Positions 44,135 through 53,032 of a stretch of 64,000 nucleotides of DNA are shown piece by piece. Origin of the DNA: Enterococcus raffinosus (GTDB lineage: Bacteria; Bacillota; Bacilli; Lactobacillales; Enterococcaceae); the NCBI RefSeq assembly GCF_001886185.1, contig NZ_JXLA01000007.1:38265-102264 (forward strand). Reading direction: 5' to 3'. How positions within the stretch are numbered: position 1 is the first letter of the stretch; every line of letters starts with the position of its first letter. The translations under genes and the position numbers were made by a program. A model generated the notes under the pieces. That model was not told the DNA's origin. It saw nothing but the letters and a program-made list of their open reading frames with translations, and did not search any database.

Positions 44135-45646
44135 TTATTTATTTAAGTAAGTCAATGCGTTGTCGATCAAGTGTTGGACGGTTGCTTTAGGCATTACAGA
44201 TAGAATATCAGTGATTTGCGGTGCAGATTTGCTGTCGGTAAATACGACGTTCAATGGCATATACAGCTTGCGTCCTTTTTGTTCGGTTTCTTTTTGAACA
44301 GTAGAAATAATCGCTGAGTAGTCCACGGGTTCTGACGCCTTGTTCAATTCTGCTGACATGGTGGTCAAAATTTGTTTAACACTTTCGCTATCAAATTCTG
44401 CTAAGTCGGTATAAGTGAAAGTCACTTGGTTAGCATTTTTGATAAACAAGATTTTTTCCATAAAGGTCATCAAAGTCTTGGCTTCTGTGTGATAGATATC
44501 CACGACTTTTTTAACAAAATCAAGATCGTTTTCAATATCGATCGCTTTCAATTGTTCTGCTACATCTGTTTCAGCAGCATCAACTAACAGCATGATTCTT
44601 CTTGTTAATTCATCCACAGATGTCTTCTTGATGTATTCCGCATTGGTCCAGTCGAGTTTCTTTTGATCGAAGTAAGCAGGCGAAGCGGACATCCGATTGA
44701 TATCGTAAGCTTCGATCAATTCATCCCGAGTGAACAATTCTTTTTCTCCGACGGGCGACCAGCCAAGAAAGGCGATAAAGTTCAGCAACGCTTCATTCAA
44801 ATAGCCGTATTTACGGTATTGGCTGATGAATTGCAGCGTATTTTTATCCCGTTTGCTCAATTTCTTATGGGTATCCAAGCTATATATCAGTGTGATATGA
44901 CCAAATAGCGGTTGTGGGATACCTAGAGCTTCATACACGGCGATTTGTTTTGGTGTATTGGCAATGTGGTCATCTCCACGTAAAACGTGTGTCATCTTCA
45001 TTAAGTAATCATCAATTACTACCGCGAAGTTATAGGTTGCCATACCATTACTTTTTTCAATAATGAAGTCTCCGCCGATATTATCTGAATTAAATTCCAC
45101 ACGGCCTTTAATCATGTCATCCCAGCCATAAATATGATTTTCAGGTAAGTGAAGACGAACCGTGGATTTGCGGCCTTCTGCTTCGGCTTGCTTGATTTGT
45201 TCTTCCGTTGCGCCATACCAGCGTCCATCGTAATGAGGCGCGATTTTAGCTTCGATTTGTTGATCATGCAGTTCTTTTAATTCTTCTTCCGTCGCATAGT
45301 CGCGATAGGCAAGTCCTGCGTCTAATAATTGTTGTACGTATTTATGATACAAATTCACACGATCTTTTTGATGGTAAGGGGCAAATTCAACTTTCGGTTT
45401 ATCCGGACCTTCATCCCAGTCGATACCTAACCAATGAAGATTTTCCATCTGGCTTTCTTCACCATGCGGAACATTTCTTTTCAAGTCAGTATCTTCGATT
45501 CGCAACACCCAGGTGCCGTTATAATGCTTCGCAAACAGGTAGTTGAATAACGCAGATTGCGCATTCCCTAAATGTAAAAAACCTGTTGGACTTGGTGCGT
45601 ATCGAACTCGTACGTCGCCGGTAACTTCTACTTTGTCTTTTTTCAA
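44135..45646 (-). CDS. gltX: Glutamyl-tRNA synthetase linked to glutamate decarboxylation
   Basis: 503 residues, class I synthetase. HIGH motif reads HLGN (25-28) and KMSKS reads KLSKRD; the full catalytic and anticodon-binding regions are present. The N-terminal motif is LHLGNAQSALFNYLF where the housekeeping enzyme usually has NARTAL, so this copy is somewhat divergent. It is the last gene of gadC-gadB-gltX, the same order as in Enterococcus avium and Levilactobacillus brevis gad loci. The usual enterococcal gltX sits near cysE-cysS, so this is probably a second copy. Confidence 0.9.
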   Translation of the reverse strand: MKKDKVEVTGDVRVRYAPSPTGFLHLGNAQSALFNYLFAKHYNGTWVLRIEDTDLKRNVPHGEESQMENLHWLGIDWDEGPDKPKVEFAPYHQKDRVNLYHKYVQQLLDAGLAYRDYATEEELKELHDQQIEAKIAPHYDGRWYGATEEQIKQAEAEGRKSTVRLHLPENHIYGWDDMIKGRVEFNSDNIGGDFIIEKSNGMATYNFAVVIDDYLMKMTHVLRGDDHIANTPKQIAVYEALGIPQPLFGHITLIYSLDTHKKLSKRDKNTLQFISQYRKYGYLNEALLNFIAFLGWSPVGEKELFTRDELIEAYDINRMSASPAYFDQKKLDWTNAEYIKKTSVDELTRRIMLLVDAAETDVAEQLKAIDIENDLDFVKKVVDIYHTEAKTLMTFMEKILFIKNANQVTFTYTDLAEFDSESVKQILTTMSAELNKASEPVDYSAIISTVQKETEQKGRKLYMPLNVVFTDSKSAPQITDILSVMPKATVQHLIDNALTYLNK

Positions 45647-45665
45647 TTTGATTCCCTCCAGTTTA

Positions 45666-45701
45666 AAAGCCCTAATAAAAATAATGCTTTATCAGGGCTT
45701 T
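45666..45701 (-). terminator. Hairpin between gadB and gltX
   Basis: Stem AAAGCCCTGATAA/TTATTAGGGCTTT (minus strand, one mismatch) with a short T-run. Probably an attenuating or stabilising hairpin in the operon. Confidence 0.55.
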
Positions 45702-45722
45702 AATAACAGATGCTATTATATG

Positions 45723-47099
45723 TTAAGATGCGTGATGAATCAAATGATTACGATTTAAATCGTCAATTGCGCGAGTCAAATCTTCAATGAAATCATCACA
45801 AATGGCCATTGTCATGGATGGGCGAACAACGATTCGACTAATTGTGACATCTTCCAGACTTACAGGAAGTGGGTAAGCAGGCACTTGCCAGCCGTATTCC
45901 TTCAACTTGTCTTCTAAATCATAAAGATTCCAAGTTAATTCCACATTGTCTGCGATTTTCCAGCAATTGATTGGTAATTGTGAACCATCATTGATGATTT
46001 CAAAAATACCTAGATCCTTCAATTCTTGATTGATTCGTTGTGACACGCTGCGAACATTGTTCATGATCGCTGTGAAGCCTTCACGACCGAAACGAATCAT
46101 GTTGTAATATTGCGCAACGATGTGTGCGCCGCTATGTGAGAAGTTGATAGCGATCGAGTCTACGCTGCTGCCAAGATAAGGAACTGAGAAACGCATTTCT
46201 GCTGGTAAATAGTCTTCCGTATTTTCGCGCCAAACAATCCAGCCAATACCGGGATAAACCATCCCGTATTTATGCCCTGAAACGTTGATTGATGCTACAT
46301 TTTTTAAACGGAAGTCCCATGGTTTGAACCCATCAACAAATGGTGCGAAGAAGCCGCCAAATGCTGCGTCGACATGGATCTTAATTGGTAATTTCGCTGT
46401 TTGGTTGTATTCAGAAACTAGTTCGTCTAATTTTTGAATATCATCTACGCGGCCAGTGTAAGTAATTCCTTGAATTCCTACAATACCAATGGTGTTTTCA
46501 TCTACATAATCCATGACGGTGTCAGTGTTTAATGACATATGGTTTTCATCCATTGGAACTTCCCGCATCTCGACATTCCAGTACGTACAGAATTTTTCCC
46601 ATACAACTTGGAATGCAGACATGATAACTAAGTTAGGTTTGTGTTCATGTAAGTTGTCGATGTCTAGTCCGGCTGCTTTTGCACGATGTTTCCAGCTATG
46701 CAATAATGCAAGTCCGCCTAACATACAACCTTCTGAAGAACCCACTGTTGAAGTTCCGATGAAGTCTTGGAATAATTTTTTCCCTTCACCGATATTCCAC
46801 ATATGAGCAACCATACTGATGGTATAGTTTTCCATTGCGGTAGTTTTTGGATATTCTGATTTGTCAATCGCATTCGTTTCAAGTGAACCCAACATCAAAC
46901 GATCTGCTTGTGGTTCCATTTGAGTGGTACAGAATGTAGCCAAGTTTTGGTCTGCTTTTGCTTCATTCAACCGAATATGATTGACGAGCGTCTCGGCTGT
47001 GTCAGGGTTCATACCCTCATCAGGTAATACTTCTTTAGGCATGCTGCGAGCAGCTTCTTTGCTTCCTAAAAATGAACTTTCTAAATAATCTGTTTGCAT
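45723..47099 (-). CDS. gadB: Glutamate decarboxylase
   Basis: 458 residues; PLP enzyme converting glutamate to GABA and CO2, consuming a proton in the cytoplasm. Internal aldimine Lys277 in NVSGHKYGM, cofactor site HVDAAFGGF (about 242-250) and the TSTVGSSEGCMLGGL loop. C-terminus ends NRNHLIHHAS, with the pair of histidines expected for pH-dependent closing of the active site. Between gadC and gltX on the same strand. Confidence 0.97.
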   Translation of the reverse strand: MQTDYLESSFLGSKEAARSMPKEVLPDEGMNPDTAETLVNHIRLNEAKADQNLATFCTTQMEPQADRLMLGSLETNAIDKSEYPKTTAMENYTISMVAHMWNIGEGKKLFQDFIGTSTVGSSEGCMLGGLALLHSWKHRAKAAGLDIDNLHEHKPNLVIMSAFQVVWEKFCTYWNVEMREVPMDENHMSLNTDTVMDYVDENTIGIVGIQGITYTGRVDDIQKLDELVSEYNQTAKLPIKIHVDAAFGGFFAPFVDGFKPWDFRLKNVASINVSGHKYGMVYPGIGWIVWRENTEDYLPAEMRFSVPYLGSSVDSIAINFSHSGAHIVAQYYNMIRFGREGFTAIMNNVRSVSQRINQELKDLGIFEIINDGSQLPINCWKIADNVELTWNLYDLEDKLKEYGWQVPAYPLPVSLEDVTISRIVVRPSMTMAICDDFIEDLTRAIDDLNRNHLIHHAS

Positions 47100-47134
47100 T
47101 TAAAAGATCTCCTTAAAATACTCTCTTATATTTT

Positions 47135-48613
47135 TTAATGAACTGGGTGGTGTAAGTCGCTTCCTGATTTATCATGATGATGCAATGTCCAGTTTCCATG
47201 GAATTGATACATGATCAACGGAATAAAGAAAACGATGATAAAAGCTGTTAGTAATAACGTTAGATACGTATGTTTTTGTTGCGCGTTGTAAGCAGCTGGT
47301 GGGAAGAAAGTAACAATAAACCCAAAAGCGGATAAGACAAAACCTAAAACACCCATGATGACACGCATTACTTTCGATTTTGCCGCACGGAACGTACGAT
47401 TCAACTCGTTGTGCTTGAAGACCAAGACTAAATAAGTAACAAACATCAGCATATACATTAAGGTATACAAGGCAACAGTCAAGCTCATCGCTGTTTGGAA
47501 TGAAAGGTTCGATTTGTCTCCACCAGCACCAAAGGTTAAGAGTGCGGCCATGATCGAAACGATCACACCTTGCAAGATCATTACATTCGTTTCAACACCA
47601 TAAGGATTCGTTTTAGCGAAACGTTCAGGCAAGTAGCCTTCTTTAGCCGCTTCATACATCCCTGCATTTGGTCCAACAACCCAGCTGCTGATTTCACCGA
47701 TAATACCGATTGCCAGTAACAAACCAATTAAACGTTCAATAAAGACCACATTGACCCATGGAAATTGTTGAACCAAAGCCCCATAGGCATAAACAATCCC
47801 TGTACTTAATTGGATCTTGGCGTTTGGAATCGTCGCACCGATTGAAATTGTTCCGATAATATCAGAAGCAATCGCGCAGATCGCCAAAGCCATCATGACT
47901 TTTGGATAAACAGACGGTTTCTTCAAGTCTTTTACGTGAGTCGCTGATCCTTCAGCTCCCGCAAAGGCTAAGATAAATGGAACAAATCCAACTAATACAT
48001 TTCCGCTCCAGCTTGATGGCAGGATCGTATGCGGATTGATTTTGATCAGCATCGGATTGCCCTTCACTAGATAAGTGATGGTTAAGAACAGCAATAGGAA
48101 AACTGGAATGATGACACCAATTGTAAAACTCCATTGAGCGATTTTCCCTGTGATTTTGGTTCCTCGTTGTTGCGCGAAGATCAAGCCCCACAAGATCACC
48201 ATCATGATGATAAATTTGAACAATGGATTTGTATTAATAATTGGAACGTTGAAAGTGATAGATAAACAACCGATGATGAAATACATCATGGTACACATCC
48301 CAACAGTGATATGGATCCATTGATAAAAGAGTGCAGACCAGCCAAGGCGTTCCCCCAGCATGTGACGTCCCCAAGTAAAGATTCCGCCTTTGCTCCAACC
48401 ATCGACTGAAGCCATTTCACCAGCGGAACGTGTAACTGGAATAAACCATAAAATACCTGCTAAGAATAGGAAGAACAATGCAGTTGGTCCTTGCTTAGCG
48501 AAGGCGGCAAATCCATACACCGTCATGACCATTGAAGTAGTCATTGAGAATAGCTGAACACCAGTAAGCTGATTATGTTCGCTCAAAGAGGTGCTCTTCT
48601 CTTCGTTATTCAT
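47135..48613 (-). CDS. gadC: Glutamate/GABA antiporter
   Basis: 492 residues from the ATG at 48613, preceded by AAAGGATG; longer in-frame readings lack a ribosome binding site. APC-family transporter with twelve membrane segments; the GadC stretch GWSKGGIFTWGRHMLGERLG is present. It exports GABA and imports glutamate. The C-terminus (HHHDKSGSDLHHPVH) is histidine-rich, as in GadC tails that plug the channel at neutral pH. First gene of the gad operon. Confidence 0.96.
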   Translation of the reverse strand: MNNEEKSTSLSEHNQLTGVQLFSMTTSMVMTVYGFAAFAKQGPTALFFLFLAGILWFIPVTRSAGEMASVDGWSKGGIFTWGRHMLGERLGWSALFYQWIHITVGMCTMMYFIIGCLSITFNVPIINTNPLFKFIIMMVILWGLIFAQQRGTKITGKIAQWSFTIGVIIPVFLLLFLTITYLVKGNPMLIKINPHTILPSSWSGNVLVGFVPFILAFAGAEGSATHVKDLKKPSVYPKVMMALAICAIASDIIGTISIGATIPNAKIQLSTGIVYAYGALVQQFPWVNVVFIERLIGLLLAIGIIGEISSWVVGPNAGMYEAAKEGYLPERFAKTNPYGVETNVMILQGVIVSIMAALLTFGAGGDKSNLSFQTAMSLTVALYTLMYMLMFVTYLVLVFKHNELNRTFRAAKSKVMRVIMGVLGFVLSAFGFIVTFFPPAAYNAQQKHTYLTLLLTAFIIVFFIPLIMYQFHGNWTLHHHDKSGSDLHHPVH

Positions 48614-49061
48614 TTGTGACACATCCTTTAAATTCATTGCAATCGAAGTGCGCACTTCCGAACTACAGCCATCATATTAGCCTTAAAAAAAGCAAAGTCA
48701 AACTGCCTCGCATCCGCTAATTAGAAGGTTTATTAAAATAAATTCTGCCATCATAATGGAAGAAACCCTTTGCTTTCTGCGAATTCCGCACCTCTTTTCA
48801 TTCAATAAAAAAAGCTTTTTAAGAAAAAAAGCCCAAGGTCTAAATTGTGTAGCAATTCACTGCAAATTTTTGGATGATACGTGTCATTTTCTTAGCAAAT
48901 GATAATGATTCACAAATAAAGCGCGCCCAAAAAAGAACCCTCGCACGTATCTTTAAATCAACTTTCACACAGTCCCTAGCTCTTCTTTAATCCTATGAGC
49001 TTATACTGTTGAATTTGAAGGCAATAGGATCATAAAGAAACTGTAAGAGGAGCGTTCAGTC
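48614..49061. other. Divergent gadC-gadR control region
   Basis: Holds the gadC promoter, a perfect palindrome at 48645-48658 in the gadC leader, and a TGATAATGATTCACA segment at 48900-48914 resembling a Fur/PerR box. The plus-strand promoter of the regulator gene could not be placed with confidence. No gene seen. Confidence 0.6.
48645..48701 (-). promoter_or_regulatory. gadC promoter and leader palindrome
   Basis: Minus strand -35 TTGACT (48696-48701), 16-base spacer, -10 TAATAT (48674-48679). The perfect palindrome GAAGTGCGCACTTC (48645-48658) lies just downstream, near the start of the transcript. Confidence 0.65.
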
Positions 49062-50570
49062 ATGAGCATTGATCGATTACTAGATTTTGAAAGTCAGGCA
49101 CTTTTCGCTATTTTTACCTATTTAAAAGAAAATCCCGGCTTCCACGATATCAATGAGATATCCGAACAAATCGGTTTTGAAAAACGGACTACTTCAAAAT
49201 ATCTAGAGCGTCTTTCGGTACTGTCGGATGAAGTGAAGGAGCGAGCCGGCACTTTTCCACTGACTACTTCAGAGCGAAATTACCAGATCATTCAAACCAA
49301 TTACGCGGCAAACAAAGAGCTTTGCTTGGCCATCTATCACATCTCAATCAAGATTGACCTGCTAGAAGGACTATTACTAAACAAAGAAAATACAATGAAT
49401 GCGTTAATGGATAAATACAGCCTGAGCTATTCTACCCTGAAAAAGGATGTCTACGAAATCCGTGATTTTCTTAAAGAAGCCACCATCGACCTCCACATTC
49501 GCAATGGCGAACTCGTATTATCCGGACTTGAACCGACCATTCGTTTATTTTTCTTAAGCTTTTTTTGGCAGCTCTATGGCGGCTATGGTCATCCATTTAA
49601 TATTCAAAGCTCCCAAGAAAAAAACTTTATTTTTGAGAAGCTTAGTTTCCTGCTTTCAGATCAAATCGACCCTATTACAAAGATTCAATATGATTATTTA
49701 GTGGATATTACCTTGATCCGCTACCTATCTGATCATAAGATTGAAAACAATGAACTACCCGTCGAATCGATCCTGATTGGGAATAAATTCGTGCAACACT
49801 TCCACTTCATTACAGAAGAAAACGTCCTAGCCTATACGAATTTCAAAGACGAACTTTATTTCATGCTATTTTTTTTACAATCAAAAATGGTCTTTTATCG
49901 GAACGATCGTTTCTTCCAAGAATTGAAGAAATATCACAAAGAAATTGATTCAAATATTTATCAAGCCAATCAGTTTTTCTTTCAAAATATCGGATTGCTG
50001 TTCAATCAATTCCAATTTGACTACGATGAATTAGAAAAAGAGCTCTATGTGATCCACACACGGCTCTTGTTTAAAAGTTTCTATAATTATGTGCCGATTG
50101 GTGAGCATCATAATCTTTATCCTGAAGACATGGCGATTGTTCAAGAAAATCTTCGCCTGCGTTTTGAGACTATCCAGCCGCGTAATAGCTTGATTTATTC
50201 ACAAATGGATTATGCGATCTTCCTTTACGCCGCTTTGAGTATCGCCAATGAATTTTTGACCGGCTATGAATTATCCGTCTTTATCGATGACTCAAAGGGA
50301 GAATTCAATTCTATCTGGTTAAAAAAATTATTCATGAAAAGTACCGGCGGCTTGGTCAAAATGCACTTTGTCGATCCGAATCGTTTCTTACTAGCGGATG
50401 AAACCGTCGATCTAATTATTAGCACAAACAAATATTTTCCCATCGAAAACAGCCAAAACAAACCGATCCTCTTTTTAGAGTGCAAGGATAAATACGAGGA
50501 TCTAAAAAATGTCCAAAATATGGTGCGAAAAATTATGATGAAAAAAACGAAGCGGCTGCAATCGAACTAA
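49062..50570 (+). CDS. gadR: Mga-like regulator divergent from the gad operon
   Basis: 502 residues with two N-terminal helix-turn-helix regions (DINEISEQIGFEKRTTSKYL and LMDKYSLSYSTLKKDVYEIR) and a long helical body ending in an EIIB-like domain, the layout of Mga/AtxA-type regulators. Start preceded by AAGAGGAG. It is transcribed away from gadC, so it is the best candidate for the gad activator. The symbol rests on position only; GadR of Lactococcus is a different (Rgg) family. Confidence 0.8.
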   Translation: MSIDRLLDFESQALFAIFTYLKENPGFHDINEISEQIGFEKRTTSKYLERLSVLSDEVKERAGTFPLTTSERNYQIIQTNYAANKELCLAIYHISIKIDLLEGLLLNKENTMNALMDKYSLSYSTLKKDVYEIRDFLKEATIDLHIRNGELVLSGLEPTIRLFFLSFFWQLYGGYGHPFNIQSSQEKNFIFEKLSFLLSDQIDPITKIQYDYLVDITLIRYLSDHKIENNELPVESILIGNKFVQHFHFITEENVLAYTNFKDELYFMLFFLQSKMVFYRNDRFFQELKKYHKEIDSNIYQANQFFFQNIGLLFNQFQFDYDELEKELYVIHTRLLFKSFYNYVPIGEHHNLYPEDMAIVQENLRLRFETIQPRNSLIYSQMDYAIFLYAALSIANEFLTGYELSVFIDDSKGEFNSIWLKKLFMKSTGGLVKMHFVDPNRFLLADETVDLIISTNKYFPIENSQNKPILFLECKDKYEDLKNVQNMVRKIMMKKTKRLQSN

Positions 50571-50683
50571 AATTACGCACACATTTTGAACATTAATCGA
50601 ACTTTTCATTCATTTGGCGAAGGAATAAACGAAAATCCTTCCCAGCATACAAAGCAAGCTCAGGCAAAAAAATATTTTTGTGC

Positions 50684-50766
50684 TATACTGACCTCTGTTA
50701 GTTTCTCTTTCCAAAAAACAAACTAACAGACAAAGACGATCGACCGACATATTCGATCGTCTTTTT
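50684..50766 (+). ncRNA. Candidate small RNA, two hairpins
   Basis: Extended -10 TGCTATACT (TATACT at 50684-50689) is followed about 6 bases later by hairpin CTGTTAGTTT/AAACTAACAG and then by terminator hairpin GACGATCG/CGATCGTC with TTTTT. The transcript would be about 70 bases with no open reading frame. It lies between the convergent regulator and MerR genes, each with its own signals. No known RNA family recognised. Confidence 0.55.
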
Positions 50767-50803
50767 ATGTGTATTAGAGAATGATTGTTTTAGTAATTTA
50801 TTA

Positions 50804-50837
50804 CGAAAAAAGATCGAGCCGCCGCCCGATCTTTTCG
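50804..50837 (-). terminator. Terminator of the MerR gene
   Basis: Minus strand stem AAAAGATCGGGC/GCTCGATCTTTT with a T-run, just after the stop codon. Confidence 0.8.
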
Positions 50838-50839
50838 TT

Positions 50840-51589
50840 TTATGCATATTCTCGTATAATCTGAACCAACGCCTCCGTGGCTCCTGTCCCGCTCTTTTCA
50901 TCATAGTATTGTGTGAAGCGTTCATCTGCTAGATACATTTCGCTTAATCCTTTATGGGCCTCTCCTGAGTATTGCTTCCAGCTGAAGCTTATCCACTCTT
51001 TATGCAGCTGATAAATTTCTTTTGCTAGTGACGGATTCTCCTCCGCTAAGTAGTCCCTCAATTTTTCAATTAGCATCGCTTCAGTTGCTTGCATCTTTTG
51101 ATACTCAGCTTCACTCATGTTTTGCCATTTTTGATTGGAGGCTTCAACGGCCTCTTCTCCATATTTTTCACGGATTTCCTGACCATAATTCGCTTCGTTT
51201 TCCGTTAGTTTCTCTTGTTTGAATGCTTCAAATTTTTCTTTATTCGTCATTTCTATCTCTCCCTTATAGTAACGCAAGGTTTTGTCAATGGTTTCCAGCA
51301 GCTGATCCAGTTCTTGTCGTTTTTGCTGCAATTGTTTCTTTTGCTGAATCAACGTGTCCTCGATTTTTTCGTCAGGTCGGTCAACCAGTTTCTTGATCGT
51401 TTTTAATGGGATGCCCATCGATCGATACAGAAGAATCTGCTGCAGTCGATCAATTTCTTTTTCAGTATACATGCGGTAGCCTGCCTCACTTAGAAAAGCC
51501 GGCTTCAATAATGCGCGCTCATCATAAAATCGCAGTGTCCGTGCACTGACGCCTGAGATTTCCGCCATTTGTTTAACTGTATAATTCAT
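50840..51589 (-). CDS. MerR family regulator with TipAS domain
   Basis: 249 residues from the ATG at 51589, preceded by AGGAGG. N-terminal MerR HTH (YTVKQMAEISGVSARTLRFY), a coiled-coil dimer helix (about 85-112) and a C-terminal TipAS-type ligand domain (HKEWISFSWKQYSGEAHKGL). TipA-like regulators bind thiopeptide or other drugs and activate efflux or their own gene. No efflux gene adjoins; autoregulation is likely from the promoter. Confidence 0.9.
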   Translation of the reverse strand: MNYTVKQMAEISGVSARTLRFYDERALLKPAFLSEAGYRMYTEKEIDRLQQILLYRSMGIPLKTIKKLVDRPDEKIEDTLIQQKKQLQQKRQELDQLLETIDKTLRYYKGEIEMTNKEKFEAFKQEKLTENEANYGQEIREKYGEEAVEASNQKWQNMSEAEYQKMQATEAMLIEKLRDYLAEENPSLAKEIYQLHKEWISFSWKQYSGEAHKGLSEMYLADERFTQYYDEKSGTGATEALVQIIREYA

Positions 51590-51611
51590 TTCTGCACCTC
51601 CTGACAAAATT

Positions 51612-51642
51612 ATCTTACACCTTGACGTAACGTAAAGGTCAA
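51612..51642 (-). promoter_or_regulatory. MerR-type promoter with 19-base spacer
   Basis: Minus strand -35 TTGACC (51637-51642), 19-base spacer, -10 TAAGAT (51612-51617). The spacer carries the dyad ACCTTTACG-TTA-CGTCAAGGT. The overlong spacer with central dyad is the mark of MerR-activated promoters. Confidence 0.85.
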
Positions 51643-51785
51643 GTGCTCATTTCAACTTGATTGAGTAACGAACTCAAGTTAAATGTTTTTCACACATAGG
51701 ATTCCGCTAAACATCACATTTATTAACTAGTTCAAACGATAGAAGCAATCGTCGGTTCTTATTAAACTGATAAAAGCGTCATTCA

Positions 51786-51963
51786 CAAAAATCCCCTCTT
51801 AGAATATCATTCTAAGAGGGGTTCTCCCAGTATCAACATGTGATAGAAAGGTTCTTCGTCCACTAAGCTTCTTTCCGACACCCTGAAATCCGACAGGTGA
51901 CCGAAGTCATGTGCCTCTGGTATCGAAGGATCAATCTTTCAGATCCACTCGACTCGTCGCATG
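51786..51963 (-). ncRNA. Orphan structured RNA of about 178 nt
   Basis: Minus strand promoter -35 TTGTCA (51994-51999), 18-base spacer, -10 TATAGT (51970-51975); a strong terminator CCCCTCTTAGAAT/ATTCTAAGAGGGG with TTTTT ends it at about 51786. Inside are several paired segments: GGATC/GATCC, GAUACC/GGUGUC, UGAC-UUCG-GUCA and UAUCA/UGAUA. No ribosome binding site or long reading frame. I could not match it to 6S, SRP, tmRNA, T-box or a known riboswitch. Confidence 0.7.
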
Positions 51964-51999
51964 AGACACACTATAGCACATTGGCTTAGCCTTTGACAA

Positions 52000-52953
52000 T
52001 CATTTTTGATTGTTTTTATAAATTGCTTCCGTTATCTCGACCGTTTTTAACGTCAATTCTTTCGTCACAACAGGACTCTCCAAGCGCCCTTGCTTCAAGC
52101 AGTCATTTACATGCTCCACCTCAAAGACAAACTCACTGTTTTGGGTACTGTGGAGGGTTTCCTTTTCCCCATCGTTGTAGTGAATCTCTGCCGTATCAGT
52201 TTTCCAAAAATCAGGAACGATTATTTTCCCTTTTTCCCCATAGATAATCATTCGCTTCGGCAGATCTAGATCAACCGTTAAGAAAATAGTGCCTAAAACA
52301 CCTTCAGGAAAGTTTAGCGTTACTTGCGCCTGTGCGTCGGATTGTCCTTCTGGGAACACCAATGTCCCCTTGTACTCATTCGGTGACGCTGCCAGCAGAT
52401 GCTGCATATACTCTAACGGATAGGTCCCCGCTCCACGAAAAACGCCGCCACCTGCACTCAAATCGCGAAACCATGAAATATGGTCAATGTTGGGATAAGC
52501 GGTCACGGAATCCAGCCAGCGGATCGCACCAATCTTCCCAGCCTGAATAACCTGTTGAATTTGTTTGGTGATCGGTAAGAAGAGAGCTTTTTGAGCCTCC
52601 ATCAAAAATAGCTTGCGTTCTTTCGCTATCACAAATAGCTCTTTTGCTTGTTCCAGCGTCATCGTAAAGGGCTTTTCTAATAGCACATGTTTATTATTCA
52701 GTAACGCCAACTTCGCGGCATCGTAATGGCCTTTATTATAAACAGCTACATAAACAATATCGACCGCTTCGCTTTGGCACAATTCCTCATAACTGCCAAA
52801 AGCCGCAGGGATTTCTAGTTCCTGCGCCATCTTTTGCGCTTTTTCGATGCCGCGAGAAGCGATTGCGGTCACTTCACCCTCATGACTCTCCTTCACCCCC
52901 GCCACGAAACGAGGAACGACCTGCGCCGTACTTAAAATACCATAACGAATCAT
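52000..52953 (-). CDS. Gfo/Idh/MocA family oxidoreductase
   Basis: 317 residues. N-terminal Rossmann domain (MIRYGILSTAQVVPRFV; dinucleotide binding), the family motif EKPFTMTLEQA with the catalytic Lys, and the C-terminal GFO/IDH domain. Typically a sugar or inositol dehydrogenase using NAD(P). Its substrate is unknown. The orphan RNA promoter overlaps the end of this gene. Confidence 0.92.
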   Translation of the reverse strand: MIRYGILSTAQVVPRFVAGVKESHEGEVTAIASRGIEKAQKMAQELEIPAAFGSYEELCQSEAVDIVYVAVYNKGHYDAAKLALLNNKHVLLEKPFTMTLEQAKELFVIAKERKLFLMEAQKALFLPITKQIQQVIQAGKIGAIRWLDSVTAYPNIDHISWFRDLSAGGGVFRGAGTYPLEYMQHLLAASPNEYKGTLVFPEGQSDAQAQVTLNFPEGVLGTIFLTVDLDLPKRMIIYGEKGKIIVPDFWKTDTAEIHYNDGEKETLHSTQNSEFVFEVEHVNDCLKQGRLESPVVTKELTLKTVEITEAIYKNNQK

Positions 52954-53032
52954 ATTCTTTTTCCCTCCATGAACAAGGAAGGAACTGATTGAAAAAACCA
53001 GCTCCTTCCGTTTTTTATATTCTCACTATTTA

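Noticed and set aside
50698-50925. 75-codon minus-strand frame
   Set aside because: Overlaps the MerR gene end, its terminator and the small RNA candidate hairpins.
51786-51963. SRP RNA identity for the orphan RNA
   Set aside because: GGTGTCGGAAAGAAGCTTAG looks a little like the SRP core GGTCCGGAAGGAAGCAGCC, but the GGAA loop is not closed by the required pairs and the symmetric loop is absent.
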